From assembly GCA_003151275.1 (NCBI GenBank), contig PLXC01000185.1, positions 1 through 64,000 of the forward strand: a DNA stretch of 64,000 bases, in the 5' to 3' direction. The first letter of the stretch is position 1, and each line of letters begins with the position of its first letter. The DNA is from Candidatus Melainabacteria bacterium. GTDB taxonomy: Bacteria; Cyanobacteriota; Vampirovibrionia; Obscuribacterales; Obscuribacteraceae. A program made the position numbers and the translations under genes. This document shows positions 62,395 through 64,000 of this stretch, in pieces. Under the pieces are notes generated by a model. That model saw only the letters and a program-made list of their open reading frames with translations, was not told where the DNA came from and searched no databases.

Positions 62395-63225
62395 TCACTT
62401 AGAGCTGTTCTGATTATTGACCAGCTCTCTGGCGCGTTCTGCTGCTTTCACAACCGCTTTGATTAAAGTTACTCGCAGTTTGCCTTCTTCCAACTCCATC
62501 AGCCCATCTATGGTGCAGCCGGCTGGAGTGGTGACCATGTCTTTTAGCAAAGCTGGATGTGCGTTTGATTCAAGCACCATTCGGGCAGCTCCATACATTG
62601 TTTGAGCTGCAAGGAGAGTTGAAACCTCTCTCGAAATCCCAAGTTTTACTCCAGCTTCTGCCAGTGATTCGATCACCACGTATAGATAAGCAGGACCGCT
62701 TGCCGAGAGCGCCGTAACGCCATCCATTAGACTTTCGTCTACAAACACTGTTTTGCCGACGCAATTGAAGATTGCTTCTGCAGTGCCTTTATGTTCGGTG
62801 GATGAATGTTTGCCAAGGCAAAGTCCCGTCATCCCAGCATTCATGACGCTAGGTGTATTGGGCATAGCGCGAACAACAGGAATTTCTTTGTTCATCCGTT
62901 CTTCAACAAAATTTGTCGTTACTGATGCAGCCACCGAAATCAGTAGTTGGTTCGGGCGCAACTCATCTGCAATGTCGCGCAACACCTTGTCCATGTTCTG
63001 CGGCTTAACAGCGATGATGATGATATCTCTGTCTCTTGCCAGTTGTTTATTGTCCAGCGTCGTCTCAATACCCAATCGTTCTTTGACGCGCGCGATTGAC
63101 GATTCTTGATGAACACTGCCCTTGATATCACCAACTTTTAGATCACCCTGCTTCAACAAGCCGGCGATCAAGGCTTCACCTAGTTTACCGACCCCTATGA
63201 CTCCTAGTTTTTTGCCGTGCAACAT
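62395..63225 (-). CDS. proC: Pyrroline-5-carboxylate reductase
   Basis: 276 residues, normal length. NAD(P)-binding GVIGVGKLGEALIAGLLKQG, AVKPQNM, RAMPNTPSVMNAGMTGL, ALSASGPAYLYVVIESLAEA and the C-terminal TTPAGCTIDGLMELE are all ProC signatures. It performs the last step of proline synthesis. The start ATG (63225) overlaps the stop of the upstream proA by one base (TAATG), so translation is coupled. Confidence 0.95.
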   Translation of the reverse strand: MLHGKKLGVIGVGKLGEALIAGLLKQGDLKVGDIKGSVHQESSIARVKERLGIETTLDNKQLARDRDIIIIAVKPQNMDKVLRDIADELRPNQLLISVAASVTTNFVEERMNKEIPVVRAMPNTPSVMNAGMTGLCLGKHSSTEHKGTAEAIFNCVGKTVFVDESLMDGVTALSASGPAYLYVVIESLAEAGVKLGISREVSTLLAAQTMYGAARMVLESNAHPALLKDMVTTPAGCTIDGLMELEEGKLRVTLIKAVVKAAERARELVNNQNSSK

Positions 63226-64000
63226 TAGTAATCTTCCTGTTTTGCCTGCCGCTTTAAATCTCTATGAGTGAACTGTTTGGCGTCAGCGCCGGAATAATCT
63301 GCCACTACATGCCCGTCCCCAATCAATTTGTATTTGTAAGTGACCAGACCTTCAATACCGACCGGTCCTCGAGGGTGTTGCTTCGATGTGCTGATGCCCA
63401 CTTCGGCACCAAACCCGTATCTGAAGCCATCCGCAAAGCGAGTGGATGCATTGAGATACACTCCAGCTGAATTGACTTGAGCAAAGAATTTGTCAAATGC
63501 TTTTGTGTCTTCGCCGATCATTGCTTCGGTGTGTCCTGAGCCATAATGATTGATGTGTTGAATTGCTTGATCGATGTCTTCGACGATTTTGATCGAGACA
63601 ATCAAGTCTCCATATTCGGTGCTCCAATCCTCTTCGGTAGCCAGAGAAGCGGGATGAGCACCAACCATCGTTAGAGCTTGAGCATCGCATCGTATCAAGA
63701 CTCCAGCATCAGCCAAACTTTTTGAAAGTTTCGGCATCAAGATTGAGGCAACGGATTTGTGGATCAGTATTGTTTCCGCCGCATTGCATGCAGATGGGTA
63801 CTGTGCTTTGGAGTCGCAAATAATGGAAATGGCTTTTGTCAGGTCTGCAGAAGCGTCCACATAAACATGGCAAACACCTTCAGCATGTCCCAATACCGGT
63901 ATGTGCGTATTGTCTTGGATGTGTCTGACAAGCGCACCCGAACCGCGTGGAATGATCAGGTCAACAAAACGATCTGCCTTCAACAATTCGCTAACATCTG
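63225..64000 (-). CDS. proA: Gamma-glutamyl phosphate reductase, C-terminal part (5' end outside window)
   Basis: About 258 residues visible; the frame remains open to the window edge, so the N-terminal part lies outside. Family signatures: [32 protein letters not shown], the catalytic cysteine in [23 protein letters not shown] and [20 protein letters not shown] followed by [14 protein letters not shown]. It reduces glutamyl-5-phosphate to the semialdehyde in proline synthesis and is the first gene of the visible proA-proC unit. Confidence 0.95.
   Translation of the reverse strand, partial: DVSELLKADRFVDLIIPRGSGALVRHIQDNTHIPVLGHAEGVCHVYVDASADLTKAISIICDSKAQYPSACNAAETILIHKSVASILMPKLSKSLADAGVLIRCDAQALTMVGAHPASLATEEDWSTEYGDLIVSIKIVEDIDQAIQHINHYGSGHTEAMIGEDTKAFDKFFAQVNSAGVYLNASTRFADGFRYGFGAEVGISTSKQHPRGPVGIEGLVTYKYKLIGDGHVVADYSGADAKQFTHRDLKRQAKQEDY

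Overview
The window looks like a chromosomal stretch of a Gram-negative-type bacterium of intermediate GC. Many proteins have Sec signal peptides or lipoboxes, and there is an unusually dense set of TPR proteins and eukaryotic-like Ser/Thr kinases. This set, plus an LL-diaminopimelate aminotransferase and MshEN-like repeat proteins, resembles the non-photosynthetic cyanobacterial sister lineages (Melainabacteria/Vampirovibrionia, Obscuribacter-like). That assignment is inference from gene content; there is no rRNA in the window to confirm it. I saw no tRNA, rRNA, CRISPR array, prophage or transposase gene.

Layout. 1-4139: a partial secreted protein, a two-helix membrane protein, a DUF899 thioredoxin-fold protein and three exported proteins of unknown role. 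4292-9072: two overlapping membrane kinases with the membrane domain at the N-terminus. 9148-11577: an orphan PglX/Eco57I-like adenine methyltransferase. 11747-15392: dienelactone hydrolase, MFS exporter and dapL. 15540-21369: TPR protein, RNA 3'-phosphate cyclase (rtcA), a tiny basic secreted protein followed by several terminator-like hairpins, a patatin-like lipase and a TPR membrane protein. 21589-25954: a YhiN-type flavoprotein, a YtcJ-type amidohydrolase and a thioredoxin-fold gene with an in-frame UGA that I interpret as selenocysteine. 25969-31323: GT39-like membrane protein, coiled-coil lipoprotein, hypotheticals and two convergent mini-proteins. 31562-35373: cytosine deaminase divergent from an NCS1 permease, PlsC-like acyltransferase and an exported SRPBCC-like protein. 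35452-42555: TPR lipoprotein with a HerA-like ATPase, a four-repeat MshEN-like protein, TPR protein and HIT hydrolase. 42715-50999: DUF2207 protein, pentapeptide-repeat protein, TPR exports, a three-receiver GGDEF regulator and an EF-hand protein. 51021-59392: a second MshEN-like protein, homogentisate dioxygenase, TPR and LRR proteins, a zinc-ribbon/kinase/TPR protein and a degenerate GGDEF protein. 59406-64000: zinc-ribbon TPR protein, TlpA-like thioredoxin, proC and the end of proA.

Functional themes. Signalling is prominent: three kinases, one probably active diguanylate cyclase, one degenerate GGDEF protein and two proteins built from MshEN-like repeats that might bind c-di-GMP. Metabolic genes are scattered: lysine/peptidoglycan precursor (dapL), proline (proA-proC), cytosine salvage (deaminase plus permease) and tyrosine catabolism (hmgA).

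Two sequence-level patterns stand out. First, a family of about 68-bp elements with 10-bp terminal inverted repeats (ATGGAGCGCG) and two variable internal hairpins occurs at three intergenic loci. Second, four intergenic short tandem-repeat arrays start inside the 3' end of a coding sequence, so the stop codon lies in one repeat unit; the unit sequence differs at each locus. The strongest single lead is the candidate selenoprotein at 24710-25954 with a SECIS-like hairpin just after the UGA.
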